From Bacteroidota bacterium (GTDB taxonomy: Bacteria > Bacteroidota > Bacteroidia > Bacteroidales > JACABE01): a stretch of 64,000 nucleotides of DNA. The notes beneath the pieces were generated by a model that saw only the letters and a program-made list of their open reading frames with translations, did not search any database and had not been told where the DNA came from. The translations under genes were made by a program, and so were the position numbers. Shown here in pieces: positions 14,712-23,309 of the stretch; the first letter of the stretch is position 1; each line of letters opens with the position of its first letter. The stretch spans positions 1 through 64,000 of the forward strand of contig JAPLDQ010000004.1 of NCBI GenBank assembly GCA_026391675.1, written 5' to 3'.

Positions 14712-16580
14712 CTAATCATAAAATCTCCACGTAATCCCAATCTTCAGCGCACCGGATTGCTGCGGATAATGAGGTATCATATAAAAATTATAGCCCGTCC
14801 AGCCGCTGTTCAGATGCTGGTATTTGATGAAAATATTGGCCCGCTTGATCTGCATATTCACAAATAAATCGGTATAGAGGTAGTTGCCGATTTTTTTACT
14901 GTCCTGGTTATAAAACATGCGTAAGGCAGGAGAATAGCTGTCGGCATAATAGGCGGTATTGTAAAACAAACTGAATCCGGGTTGCAGATAAAGGTATTTA
15001 TTGAACAGGTGGAGATTAAAATACCAGGATTGCATGGCTGTTATCTGTGGTAGTTTGATGATACTTTTATCTGCAGTATATTGATAAACAAAGTCGTTAT
15101 CAATCTGCAGGAATTTCCAGCTCAGGTTTTTGCTCAGTTTAAAATTGATCAGATGTATCATTTTGTCATGCCATTCGGGTTGGGCATCATTGTTCAGGTA
15201 CACATAGTTATTGATCTGATGCAGGCTGAGGGTGGCATTGAAAGTTGCCGTCTGAAAACCTACAAAGGAAGTAATAAAGTTTTGTTTGTCGAAGGACTTG
15301 TTCCATCTGTAATAGTTGGAATAATTCCATTCGTAAATCCAGCCGGCCTGTTTCTGGCAGTAATTGATACCTGCTATTATCGTTCCTTTGGATGGTTTGT
15401 TTTTAATGAAATCAAATTTAGCGATGCCCTTTAAGCTAAAATCACCGCCATTGTAATCACCGATAACATATTCACCATTCAGATTCAGATGAAACTTACC
15501 AAAGGCGAAAACAGAAAGTGCGGCATAAGGTGTTATCTGATTGAAACTGAAATTCCTGGCCGTGTCTTTTACTTCATAGTACTTTTGTTTAATACCGAAA
15601 ATCAGGTTCAGGGCTTTTGGCGAAAGTGGGTTTTCATTGATACCATTGGTCCATGCAAAATTATTTTCTAACGAACGGAAGTGAATTGAGTCATGAGTAG
15701 CAGTAGAATCGAAATAAATATTGTTATAAAAACCGGTTCTGCCATCCTGATCAGCATAGGTCTGACTTTGGGTTACATAATGTATGGTATACGAAACGCT
15801 ACCGGGATTGAAGGTTCTGCTTTTGGTACTGTCGTTGCTAACTTTCTTAAAATTATAAAACTGCTTTACAAAATAGCCTGTCTCTTTCCATTGATTACTG
15901 GCATTCTGCAAATTGACCGGTATGGATAAGGACTGGGAGGTTACTTTGTTTTCGAAAATGGAATCACTGTACAAACCGCCATTCTCCTGGATTTCGATGC
16001 TGTTATGATAATAGGCAGCCAGCACACGGTATTTACCCTTGGGTGAAACATAATTGGTGTTAATCATCAGTTGTCTGTCGTCGCAGGACTGCAGCTGATA
16101 AGTTCCCCAGGAATCCATTACCCGGAAGTTCAGGGCTACATTCCATGAATTATTGATATTCTGGCTGTGTATCACCTGTAAGACATCTTCTTTCTGTGGC
16201 CCGGAAATATAGGTAATAGAAGTATAGGGTTTAAAAACCTGATAATAAGGCTGGGAATAATTGGTAAACATGATATCGTCGAAACTATGAACTCCATAGT
16301 CAAAACCGCATCTGTAATCCGCATCAAAAATCATGGATTTAGATGCTCTTCCAATATTTCCACTCCATTCAGTAAAATGTTTTTGATTAAATGAAGGGTT
16401 GTATTGCTGAAATCCCTTTAAAATGGTATCGATTTTTTTCATCTCAGGGAAATCGAAGGTATTGGCTTTATCGTAAAAATAGGTCGTTTTGTTTCTGGCC
16501 CAGACAACAGTATCGGTTTTTTGCGAAAAACCTGCAATGCTGCAAAGCAATAGAATAAAACTTATAATTCCTGTTTTCAT
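14712..16580 (-). CDS. Putative beta-barrel porin (Porin_10-like)
   Basis: About 622 aa from the chosen start. I start at ATG 16580 (MKTGIISFILLLCSIAGFSQ), because this gives a clean signal peptide; the frame stays open 20 codons further but those encode a charged stretch overlapping hairpin repeats. The body is dense in amphipathic beta strands with aromatic girdles (YRVLAAYYHNSIEIQ, LHLNGEYVIGDYNGG, LFVNMQIKRANIFIKYQH) and ends in an aromatic-terminated strand, LKIGITWRFYD, typical of outer-membrane barrels. Its pattern matches the putative porin family of Bacteroidota. Likely role is a passive channel; substrate unknown. The TAG stop is followed by CAATGTG. Confidence 0.8.
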   Translation of the reverse strand: MKTGIISFILLLCSIAGFSQKTDTVVWARNKTTYFYDKANTFDFPEMKKIDTILKGFQQYNPSFNQKHFTEWSGNIGRASKSMIFDADYRCGFDYGVHSFDDIMFTNYSQPYYQVFKPYTSITYISGPQKEDVLQVIHSQNINNSWNVALNFRVMDSWGTYQLQSCDDRQLMINTNYVSPKGKYRVLAAYYHNSIEIQENGGLYSDSIFENKVTSQSLSIPVNLQNASNQWKETGYFVKQFYNFKKVSNDSTKSRTFNPGSVSYTIHYVTQSQTYADQDGRTGFYNNIYFDSTATHDSIHFRSLENNFAWTNGINENPLSPKALNLIFGIKQKYYEVKDTARNFSFNQITPYAALSVFAFGKFHLNLNGEYVIGDYNGGDFSLKGIAKFDFIKNKPSKGTIIAGINYCQKQAGWIYEWNYSNYYRWNKSFDKQNFITSFVGFQTATFNATLSLHQINNYVYLNNDAQPEWHDKMIHLINFKLSKNLSWKFLQIDNDFVYQYTADKSIIKLPQITAMQSWYFNLHLFNKYLYLQPGFSLFYNTAYYADSYSPALRMFYNQDSKKIGNYLYTDLFVNMQIKRANIFIKYQHLNSGWTGYNFYMIPHYPQQSGALKIGITWRFYD

Positions 16581-16640
16581 TTTTAACTCAATAATTATTT
16601 CCTGATTCCTGATCATTGTTAATCGGTTAAACTTTATCAC

Positions 16641-16654
16641 GTCCCTAACGGGAC
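16641..16654. repeat. Hairpin GTCCC-TAAC-GGGAC
   Basis: Perfect 5-bp stem, member of the CC-loop-GG hairpin family dispersed through the window. A second, decayed member (TGTCCCGTAGGTAT) lies near 16715. Confidence 0.8.
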
Positions 16655-16796
16655 AATCCCATAGAGATAAAATCTAGGCAGAAAAAATATGCCCTGCTTT
16701 TTTATGTCCCGTAGGTATATAATAATATACAGGTATTCTATATATTAAAATTATATTAACAGTACAATAATGATTCCTGATTCCTACCTTTATTTA

Positions 16797-16990
16797 TAAC
16801 TCAATAACTCAATAACTCAATAACCTAATAACTTAATAACCTAATAACTCAATAACCTAATAACTCAATAACCTAATAACTTAATAACTTAATAACTTAA
16901 TAACCTAATAACTTAATAACCTAATAACCTAATAACCTAATAACTCAATAACCTAATAACTTATTAACTTAATAACTTAAAACTCATAAC
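16797..16990. repeat. Long 8-bp tandem array TAACYYAA
   Basis: About 23 consecutive octamers of TAACTCAA, TAACCTAA and TAACTTAA on the + strand. They start after TTTAT and run to the 3' end of the LKR-like gene. Only two positions of the unit vary (T/C and C/T). On the minus strand, the coding strand of the neighbouring genes, it reads TTARGTTA and starts at the LKR stop codon. The region 16655-16796 holds only hairpin remnants and TTCCTGA units. Confidence 0.95.
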
Positions 16991-16992
16991 TC

Positions 16993-18306
16993 CTAACTCC
17001 CCAAATACTCCTCCAGGTATTCATATTCATGCGTTAACTCACCTTTGTGCAATATCAATGCTTTTTTCAGGGATTTTGGTAAATCCAGGTCTTCAAAAGG
17101 CAGGTCGTAATCAGCAAAAACGATGGGTTTTATAAAATTTACCAGTGCATCGGCAAAACCGTCAGATGAATCGCGGGGTAATTCGCTGGGTAGAATATCA
17201 ACGGCCATATCCAGTATGCCCTCACCTTCAAAACCGAAAGTATTCTGTTTAGTAAGTGGATTATAAACAAAAACCGGGTCTTCAATAACAGTACCGTGAT
17301 TGGTGCATTCCACACTACCATTGGCATCGCAGGTAATATCCCCGATAACTGTTAGTTTTGGATTTCCTTTACTGTAAAGCTTTTCAAGATAATCCAGGCT
17401 TATTAGCCTCGGATAACGGACATCCCAGTACATGCAGTTCATTAAAACCGATAAATGCGGTATGTATTGTTCAAAAACACTTTCGTAATGCTGAGGATTA
17501 TTGTAGTAATCGTATAAATCAAATTCAACGCTTTTATCTTGGTGTGCTGATAAATGTTTTTCCTTGAAAATTACCTTATAAATGATATTGCTTGGCAAAT
17601 CGTGACGACCATCAAGTTCCACCAATTTTTCTGTAGATATTTCTTTGATGGGTAATAGCCCGCAAATTTCCTGAACGCCCAGGGAAACATTTCCATAGCC
17701 GGTAATTCCGATTACCAGCGGTTGTATTTCTTTTGGAAGCCCTTTTTCGGCAATTTTCTGTCCTACACAACTTACGGCATCTTTAGCTTCTTTTAAAGAA
17801 TTATAATGATGGGCCTGTTTTATATGCAAAAAAGGTGTGTCAAATCCAAAGTATTTCAGACGCTGACCCAAAGCCCAGAATGAATTGATCATACCGGCCA
17901 GCCCGGCATACCTGCCGAAAAAGATAAGTCTTTTGTTTTGTTCGTCAACAATACGTTCATAATCAATAAGGTTACAGCCCAGTTCCATCATTCTTCTGAG
18001 CATTGGCATATTATAGGGTTGACCTTTTATTACATGCGAAAAGAAAACATAGGTTTTGCCGGCTTCAAAAAAATCAAGCGGCATTTCTTTAACACCGAGT
18101 ATGACGTTACATTTTTTTAAATCGTTTTCAACCAATGCACCTGCATTTAAATATTCCTGATCGCTGAATATTCTTTTGGCAGAAGACTGAACGATAAAAT
18201 CCAGTTTCTGATGTTCGATTAAGCGTTTTACGTGTTTGGGTGTTAGTGGAGCCCTGCGCTCCATAACGTATTTGTCCTCATGCCGGATACCGATATAATT
18301 ACTCAT
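16993..18306 (-). CDS. LKR/saccharopine dehydrogenase-type NAD(P) oxidoreductase
   Basis: 437 aa. The N-terminal half resembles alanine dehydrogenase/PNT and lysine-ketoglutarate reductase: IGIRHEDKYVMERRAPLTP (4-22), FSDQEYLNAGA, YVFFSHVIKGQPYNMPMLR. The central IGITGYGNVSLGVQEI is a Rossmann dinucleotide motif. CDANGSVECT follows, as in the AASS N-terminal domain. Such genes are annotated in Bacteroidota as the LKR half of the saccharopine pathway (lysine catabolism or formation), but the true substrate is unproven. It stands alone. The stop codon TAG is the first triplet of TAGGAGTTATGAG, the start of the repeat array. Confidence 0.85.
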   Translation of the reverse strand: MSNYIGIRHEDKYVMERRAPLTPKHVKRLIEHQKLDFIVQSSAKRIFSDQEYLNAGALVENDLKKCNVILGVKEMPLDFFEAGKTYVFFSHVIKGQPYNMPMLRRMMELGCNLIDYERIVDEQNKRLIFFGRYAGLAGMINSFWALGQRLKYFGFDTPFLHIKQAHHYNSLKEAKDAVSCVGQKIAEKGLPKEIQPLVIGITGYGNVSLGVQEICGLLPIKEISTEKLVELDGRHDLPSNIIYKVIFKEKHLSAHQDKSVEFDLYDYYNNPQHYESVFEQYIPHLSVLMNCMYWDVRYPRLISLDYLEKLYSKGNPKLTVIGDITCDANGSVECTNHGTVIEDPVFVYNPLTKQNTFGFEGEGILDMAVDILPSELPRDSSDGFADALVNFIKPIVFADYDLPFEDLDLPKSLKKALILHKGELTHEYEYLEEYLGS

Positions 18307-18930
18307 AATCTTTAGTTAATGGCTGTTTTTGCTCTTTAGTGAATTGCAAATTTATAAAATTACTATCAATTTATAGCTGTATTTATGATTATTTAATGAT
18401 TGAAGAGGAATCAAATAGCAATTGGCAATGAGCAATGAGTAATGAGCAATTAGTAATTAGCAATGAGCAATCTGGAAATTAATAGCTGCTGTTCATTTCT
18501 TGTCATGCTGAGTATTCATATTTTGTTAACACATAAAGATTAATGACAAATTTATTTAATCATTGCTTTCTCAATCTCTGCGGTTCTTTGCGCCTTCTTT
18601 GCGAATCTTTGCGTTAAAAAAAGTTTAACCGCAGAGAGCTGCAAAGATTAAAGAATCATACATTTTAGACTTTAATGATTTGTTTTTTATATATACTTAA
18701 AAATCAACAATAAACAAAACTTGTCATTGTTAACGGAGTGAAGCAATGTCTTTTAATCAGCAATTAGTATTGTAGTCCGCTTATAATAATTTAAAAATAT
18801 GGAGCAAGAATATTTTATTATGTTCTTATGGAACATTAATAAAGAAGGCGCTAATTTTTTTTCCTGCCAATATTATATCCTTTAATGCAATATCATTCAT
18901 TAATTTAAGGATTTATTTAATAAATTCATT

Positions 18931-19139
18931 TGCCCGATAGGGCATAAATATCAATAGAAAATTATTTGTATCCTTTTATTGATTGTCCGTAGGACATATA
19001 CCTTATAAAAAAGAAGATATTTTGTTAATTTTCTATGGAAAATTATGGAAAGAGTCAGCTGAATTTTCTATTGATATTAATCTCCTACGGAGAAAATCTC
19101 ATAATGTAATGATATTATCCGATTGTCCCGTTAGGGACA
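18931..19139. repeat. Four-hairpin module, inverted relative to 56.46-56.62 kb
   Basis: Hairpins in order: TGCCC-GATA-GGGCA (18931-18944), TGTCC-GTA-GGACA (18984-18996), AATTTTC-TATG-GAAAATT (19027-19044), TCTCC-TAC-GGAGA (19081-19093), then TGTCCC-GTTA-GGGACA (19124-19139). ATATCAATAGAAAA follows the first, and its complement precedes the fourth. The module at 56461-56620 has the same four types in the opposite order. Confidence 0.9.
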
Positions 19140-19476
19140 TGATAAAGTTTAACCGGAATAGACAGGTATTCGTAATTCGTAATTTTTAATTCGTAATTGA
19201 TATTTTTGTAGCGTATAGGATTTGAGGCCGGTCCGGCTTTGTTGTGTTATGAATACTTAAAATGCTGAGTTTTGTAATGTTAAATATCCAATTCGTAAGA
19301 AAAATATAAAATTAATTAGTTTTTTAGTGTTTTTATCGAAATAATAAATAAGTAAAAAATAGTGTAACTTATTGGCTTTTAAAAATATAAATTTGAATTT
19401 GTAAATTTAAAAAACGAAAAATAAATAAAATTATAAGAATTAAAATTTAAATTAAAAAAATACAAAAATTTTGGAT

Positions 19477-19484
19477 TAACTTTG
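19477..19484 (+). promoter_or_regulatory. -7 box TAACTTTG upstream of UspA gene
   Basis: Perfect TANNTTTG, 35 nt before the ATG. The -33 position is A-rich with no convincing TTG, so the promoter may be weak or depend on an activator. Confidence 0.5.
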
Positions 19485-19518
19485 TATTAACTTAGAATAA
19501 ACTATTAATAATATTGTT

Positions 19519-20385
19519 ATGAAAAAAATATTAGTTGCTGTTGACTTTTCAGATCATACAGCCATTACCTGTGAATATGCATTTGAAATTGCAAAAGTCA
19601 GTAAAGCTGAAATCTGTTTGTTTCATACCTACAGTGATAATGTGCTCACTTCAGGTCTTAGCATACCCGATGCTTTGGGTGTTAATCCATTTGTAACTCC
19701 ATCCTATGATTTAAATGCAGAACAAAATGCTACTATTCTGCTGGATAATCTTAAAAACGATCTTATTGATAAATTTAAAGAAGCAGAATTACCCGGAATT
19801 AAAGTAAAAAGTATTATTACCAATAATGAATTTATACCTGATATTGTAAAATTCTGTGAAGACTATCATCCTTCTGTTGTAGTTGTTGGTACCAGAGGCA
19901 GTGGCAGAAGTAAAAATATATTTGGTGATACTGCTACCGAATTAATTAACGATTTAAAATTTCCTGTTTTAGCCATACCCGAAATCAAACAATTCCTGGG
20001 AATTAAAAATGTTATGTATGCTACTGATTTACATTCTTCTGATGATTTGCTGATAAGAAAAACCTTTAACTTTTTTGATAGCTTTGATGTAAGTTTATTT
20101 TGTACACATATCGTTGAGAAAGACCATTACCTGCTTGCCAATTCAAAAATGTTTGAACTGATTACAGCTTATTCAAAGGAAAATAAAGAGGATAAATTTT
20201 ATTGCGATGTGTTGGAAGGAGAAGATAAGCATGAAGAAATCGATAAATTCATTAAGCTTAAAAATATTGATATGATAACTTTTCTGCCTCATAAAGCCAA
20301 TATTTTTCAACGCATGTTCGGGAAACATTTTTCAAAGAAATACTTGTTTGAAACGAATTTGCCATTATTGGCAATCAGGTTGTAA
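19519..20385 (+). CDS. Universal stress protein, tandem UspA domains
   Basis: 288 aa with two Usp domains. Domain 1 (1 to about 155): MKKILVAVDFSDHT start and nucleotide loop VVVGTRGSGRSKN with GTRGSGR at 124-130 and GDTATELI after it, i.e. ATP-binding type. Domain 2 (about 160-288) keeps the fold (NVMYATDLHSSDDLL, PLLAIRL end) but lacks the G-rich loop (FLPHKANIFQRMFGKH), so it is probably non-binding. A common architecture in Bacteroidota for stress or starvation survival. Monocistronic, with a long AT-rich leader. Confidence 0.93.
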   Translation: MKKILVAVDFSDHTAITCEYAFEIAKVSKAEICLFHTYSDNVLTSGLSIPDALGVNPFVTPSYDLNAEQNATILLDNLKNDLIDKFKEAELPGIKVKSIITNNEFIPDIVKFCEDYHPSVVVVGTRGSGRSKNIFGDTATELINDLKFPVLAIPEIKQFLGIKNVMYATDLHSSDDLLIRKTFNFFDSFDVSLFCTHIVEKDHYLLANSKMFELITAYSKENKEDKFYCDVLEGEDKHEEIDKFIKLKNIDMITFLPHKANIFQRMFGKHFSKKYLFETNLPLLAIRL

Positions 20386-20402
20386 TGTGTTAAATCAAGG
20401 AT

Positions 20403-21401
20403 TTAGTATTCAAATCCATCATCTGAATAATCGATAAATTCATCGTTATTTGGTGATGGATTTCTTTTTTTGTCCAGTTTAATAATAAAACCAATATTGA
20501 TAAACCAGGCAGAACGGATAGCTGAAGTGAAATAATTATGAGGTTCTTTATTAATTTCAGTCCTGATATCAGAAAAGTAAATTTTACGGCTTCCTTCCCG
20601 GCCAATATCTCCGTTGACAGACAGAAATGAATTGATTTTATATTTGGCATCAAGGGAAAAAGTGGTGGCTCTTTTCCTGAACATTAATGTATTTTGGCTG
20701 CATCCAAACAACTTATCATTATTCGAAAAATAACTCATAGTACCGGAAGGATGAATTTTTGCGGACAGTAAAAGTCTGTTGTTTACTTTATATTGTATAG
20801 ATGTATAGAAAGGCACTGATAAAAATAATTTCCATTTTTCAGTTATTTGGTATTTAATACCGGCAACCGGTAAAACCGATGCTATACCAAATGAATAGCG
20901 GTAAGCCAAGCCTAAATGGTAGGTAAATCCTCTGTTTACAATCCTGTTGAATAAAAGCGTTCCCGAAAAACGTGGTGTTGAAAGCCCGATGTTATGTTCA
21001 TCACCCTGATAGCTGAAATTTAATCTCGTTAGCCAGCAATTTTTATTTCCTGTAAAATACAGACCTCTTAAACCAAAACCAATGTTTAATAATCTAATGT
21101 CCCTGTTCAGAAAATCAATATTTAAACTGCTGATGGCATCATTGTTCTGAAAACTTACATCCCAAAAGCCTGTTTTATTTTCACTGTTCTTGAAAAAGTG
21201 TTTATACAATGGAATTTCAAATGCAGCTTCAAAGGAATTGCTTCCGTATTTACCTGTTGTATCAACCAGGCTGCTGTTCAGTATCCCCGTATAATTTGAT
21301 TTTATGGTAAATGCAGAAAGATTGGTGTTCTGGGCTTCAGTATTTAAACAAGAGGCAGCTAAGAAAATACACAGTAAGCTAAAAGATAGTTTTAATTTCA
21401 T
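20403..21401 (-). CDS. Outer-membrane beta-barrel protein of unknown role (DUF6268-like)
   Basis: 332 aa. N-terminal signal MKLKLSFSLLCIFLAASCLN-TEAQ; cleavage after TEA is likely, although LAASC could be read as a lipobox. The rest is amphipathic strands (LLNIGFGLRGLYFTG, LLFNRIVNRGFTYHLGLAYRY, SIQYKVNNRLLLSAKI) ending in IRSAWFINIGFIIKLDKKRN plus an acidic tail. I lean to DUF6268, from memory and unproven; it is not a clear PorP/SprF. It shares strand with the S8 protease gene, 35 nt downstream of it, and could be co-transcribed. Confidence 0.7.
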   Translation of the reverse strand: MKLKLSFSLLCIFLAASCLNTEAQNTNLSAFTIKSNYTGILNSSLVDTTGKYGSNSFEAAFEIPLYKHFFKNSENKTGFWDVSFQNNDAISSLNIDFLNRDIRLLNIGFGLRGLYFTGNKNCWLTRLNFSYQGDEHNIGLSTPRFSGTLLFNRIVNRGFTYHLGLAYRYSFGIASVLPVAGIKYQITEKWKLFLSVPFYTSIQYKVNNRLLLSAKIHPSGTMSYFSNNDKLFGCSQNTLMFRKRATTFSLDAKYKINSFLSVNGDIGREGSRKIYFSDIRTEINKEPHNYFTSAIRSAWFINIGFIIKLDKKRNPSPNNDEFIDYSDDGFEY

Positions 21402-21436
21402 TTCAGTATGAATAAAGCATGATTGATATGAAGCTG

Positions 21437-23146
21437 CTATTTTTTTAATACCTTTTTGGTTGAAGTAATATTTCCCGAAGTAATTCTGATAAAGTAAATT
21501 CCTGTATTTAAAGCCGATGTGTTTTTTATATGTATGGAATTATAACCATAATTACGGGAAACATCTTCTGCTGAAAGCAAAAGTTTACCTGTTAAATCAA
21601 AAAGCTGTATTTTAACCTGTTGTGTATCAGACGAATTATAGGAAATATAAATGTCATCATCAAAAGGATTTGGGAAGGCATTAAAGTTATTTTCGTTATC
21701 AATATTGGGGATTTTGTTTCCTGATAATAAAATGCAGGCAGCCTGGAAATTAGGAATTCCATAGCCTAATAAACTATCAGGGCTATTATACTGATTTGCA
21801 CTTTGTTTAATGGCTTCAATGATTTCCTGGTTTGTTTTTTGGGGAAATGCCTGCCATAAACAACAGGCAGCTCCACATAATATAGGTGATGCAAATGAAG
21901 TGCCATTGCCGGAACCGATTCCACCCACTACTGCAAATGTAGAACCTTGTCCCATTGCAGCTACAGTTGGTTTAATCCTTGCATCAGAAGTAGGACCGGT
22001 TGAACTGAAAGACGCATAGGCCATAGCTGCATTAACAGCACCTACCGATATTATACTGTCAGCATCTGCAGGTACACCGATGTATTTCCATGCTCCGTCA
22101 CCTGAATTTCCTGCACTGTTAACCACAAGTATACCTTTACGGGCTGCAATGGTAGCTGCAATACTGGCCCTGGCAGTCTTGCCGTTTAAATCCTGATAAG
22201 TATGGTTCATAGTTGGATCATCGAATGTAGTATAACCCAATGAAGAATTGATAAGGTCTGCACCTATGCTGTCGGCAAATTCAGCTCCGCTGGCCCAGTT
22301 GTCTTCTTCTATGAGATTTTCAGTGTTTGTATTTTCTGTCCTGAGCAGCCAGTAATTGGCTTTGGGCGCAGTTCCTACGATTTGTCCGGGTATATTGGCC
22401 GCCATAGTGGACAACACCATCATGCCATGGGTGGATTCATTAAATATATTATTTCCGGGACTGACAAAATCACGGTATCCTAAGATCTGACCGTTTAACC
22501 ACAAACTGTCAAAGGCATTCATGGTATCAACCTGAGAGAAACCTCCGTCCAGAACTGCTATTGTCATTCCCTGACCCTGAAATCCCTGACTATGTAAAAA
22601 ATCGCCTTTCAGCATATTAATCTGGGTAAATGATTGCCCGTAATTGATATTTTTACTGCCCGAAGACCAGTTATCTTCTAATTTCAGTTCAGTATTTGTT
22701 GTAAAAGGATTAACATTCTTATGTGCATTGAATAAAATATTCTGGGCTTTGCTGCTTTTCTTTTCAGGCTGTTTTTTCTTGTTCAGGGCAATAACCAGTT
22801 GAATGCTTTTAACAAATGCTAAAGCCTTAATCTGTGGTAATATTGTAGTATCTGTAAGTCCTATAATAATGGAATTAAACCATCTGGACCTGTTGATACA
22901 GCTGGCACCAAGATTTACAACACTGTCAATATACCATTGGTTTACAGGAATATCAAGCATATCAATTTGGATTCCCTGATTAGTACGGCGGGTAAGCGCT
23001 TTTTGTGTAAGAAATGCTGATGGATTGGATATACTGTAAATTGAGTTGTTCTTGTTTTTAAAACTTATTCTGTATTTAAAAACTGTTTGCGAAAACGCTG
23101 TAATCACCACAAAAACAAAAACCAACAGTAGAAATAATTTCTTCAT
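21437..23146 (-). CDS. Secreted subtilisin-like serine protease with T9SS type A domain
   Basis: 569 aa. Signal peptide MKKLFLLLVFVFVVITAFS-Q, propeptide-like region to about 150, then an S8 domain with Asp200 (IAVLDGGF), His240 (ESTHGMMVLSTMA), oxyanion Asn347 (VVNSAGN) and Ser417 (NGTSFASP). The last 85 residues, FNAFPNPFDDDIYISY ... IQLFDLTGKLLLSA ... TGIYFIRITSGN..KKVLKK, are a type A T9SS sorting domain, so the protease should be surface-exposed or released. The propeptide may be removed during maturation. Upstream, the minus strand has TTACTTTG (one off TANNTTTG) near 23172, back-to-back with the promoter of the next gene. Confidence 0.95.
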   Translation of the reverse strand: MKKLFLLLVFVFVVITAFSQTVFKYRISFKNKNNSIYSISNPSAFLTQKALTRRTNQGIQIDMLDIPVNQWYIDSVVNLGASCINRSRWFNSIIIGLTDTTILPQIKALAFVKSIQLVIALNKKKQPEKKSSKAQNILFNAHKNVNPFTTNTELKLEDNWSSGSKNINYGQSFTQINMLKGDFLHSQGFQGQGMTIAVLDGGFSQVDTMNAFDSLWLNGQILGYRDFVSPGNNIFNESTHGMMVLSTMAANIPGQIVGTAPKANYWLLRTENTNTENLIEEDNWASGAEFADSIGADLINSSLGYTTFDDPTMNHTYQDLNGKTARASIAATIAARKGILVVNSAGNSGDGAWKYIGVPADADSIISVGAVNAAMAYASFSSTGPTSDARIKPTVAAMGQGSTFAVVGGIGSGNGTSFASPILCGAACCLWQAFPQKTNQEIIEAIKQSANQYNSPDSLLGYGIPNFQAACILLSGNKIPNIDNENNFNAFPNPFDDDIYISYNSSDTQQVKIQLFDLTGKLLLSAEDVSRNYGYNSIHIKNTSALNTGIYFIRITSGNITSTKKVLKK

Positions 23147-23234
23147 TATTACCTTATATTTAAATCCTTTTGCAAAGTAAATACTTATTTTAATAAAAAC
23201 GAAAGATTAAATGTATAATTACAGGCGATAAACC

Positions 23235-23263
23235 TTGCAAATTTAATATTTTGCTTATTTTTG
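23235..23263 (+). promoter_or_regulatory. Promoter (TTG-N18-TATTTTTG) fixing the start of the TPR-propeller gene
   Basis: TTG at 23235-23237 and TATTTTTG at 23256-23263 fit the Bacteroidota consensus with 18-nt spacing. Transcription would begin near 23270, on top of the first in-frame ATG (23271), so translation more likely begins at ATG 23310. Confidence 0.65.
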
Positions 23264-23309
23264 TCCATTAATGATAATAGCTAAAATACTAAACAAATCA
23301 GTTTTATAT

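Larger units (their letters stand above)
18307..19518. repeat. 1.2-kb gene-free repeat region
   Basis: 18415-18477: heptamers AATGAGC/AATTAGY, about eight units. 18500-18760: one copy, in inverse orientation and diverged, of the MITE-like composite also present at 57 and 63 kb (shares TATATATACTTAAAAATCAAC, TTTAACCGCAGAGAGCTGC and TTGTCAT ends). 18931-19139: a four-hairpin module plus one extra hairpin (see separate entry). 19200-19518: extremely AT-rich leader of the UspA gene with a -7 box. No gene recognised; the short open frame over the hairpins is not credible. Confidence 0.8.

Noticed and set aside
16797-16990. Replication origin or partition iterons
   Set aside because: Iteron-like appearance, but no dnaA, parAB or rep genes nearby, and similar arrays occur at many gene ends.
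18983-19189. 66-aa frame over the hairpin module
   Set aside because: Runs through four hairpins; no ribosome site, composition matches non-coding DNA.
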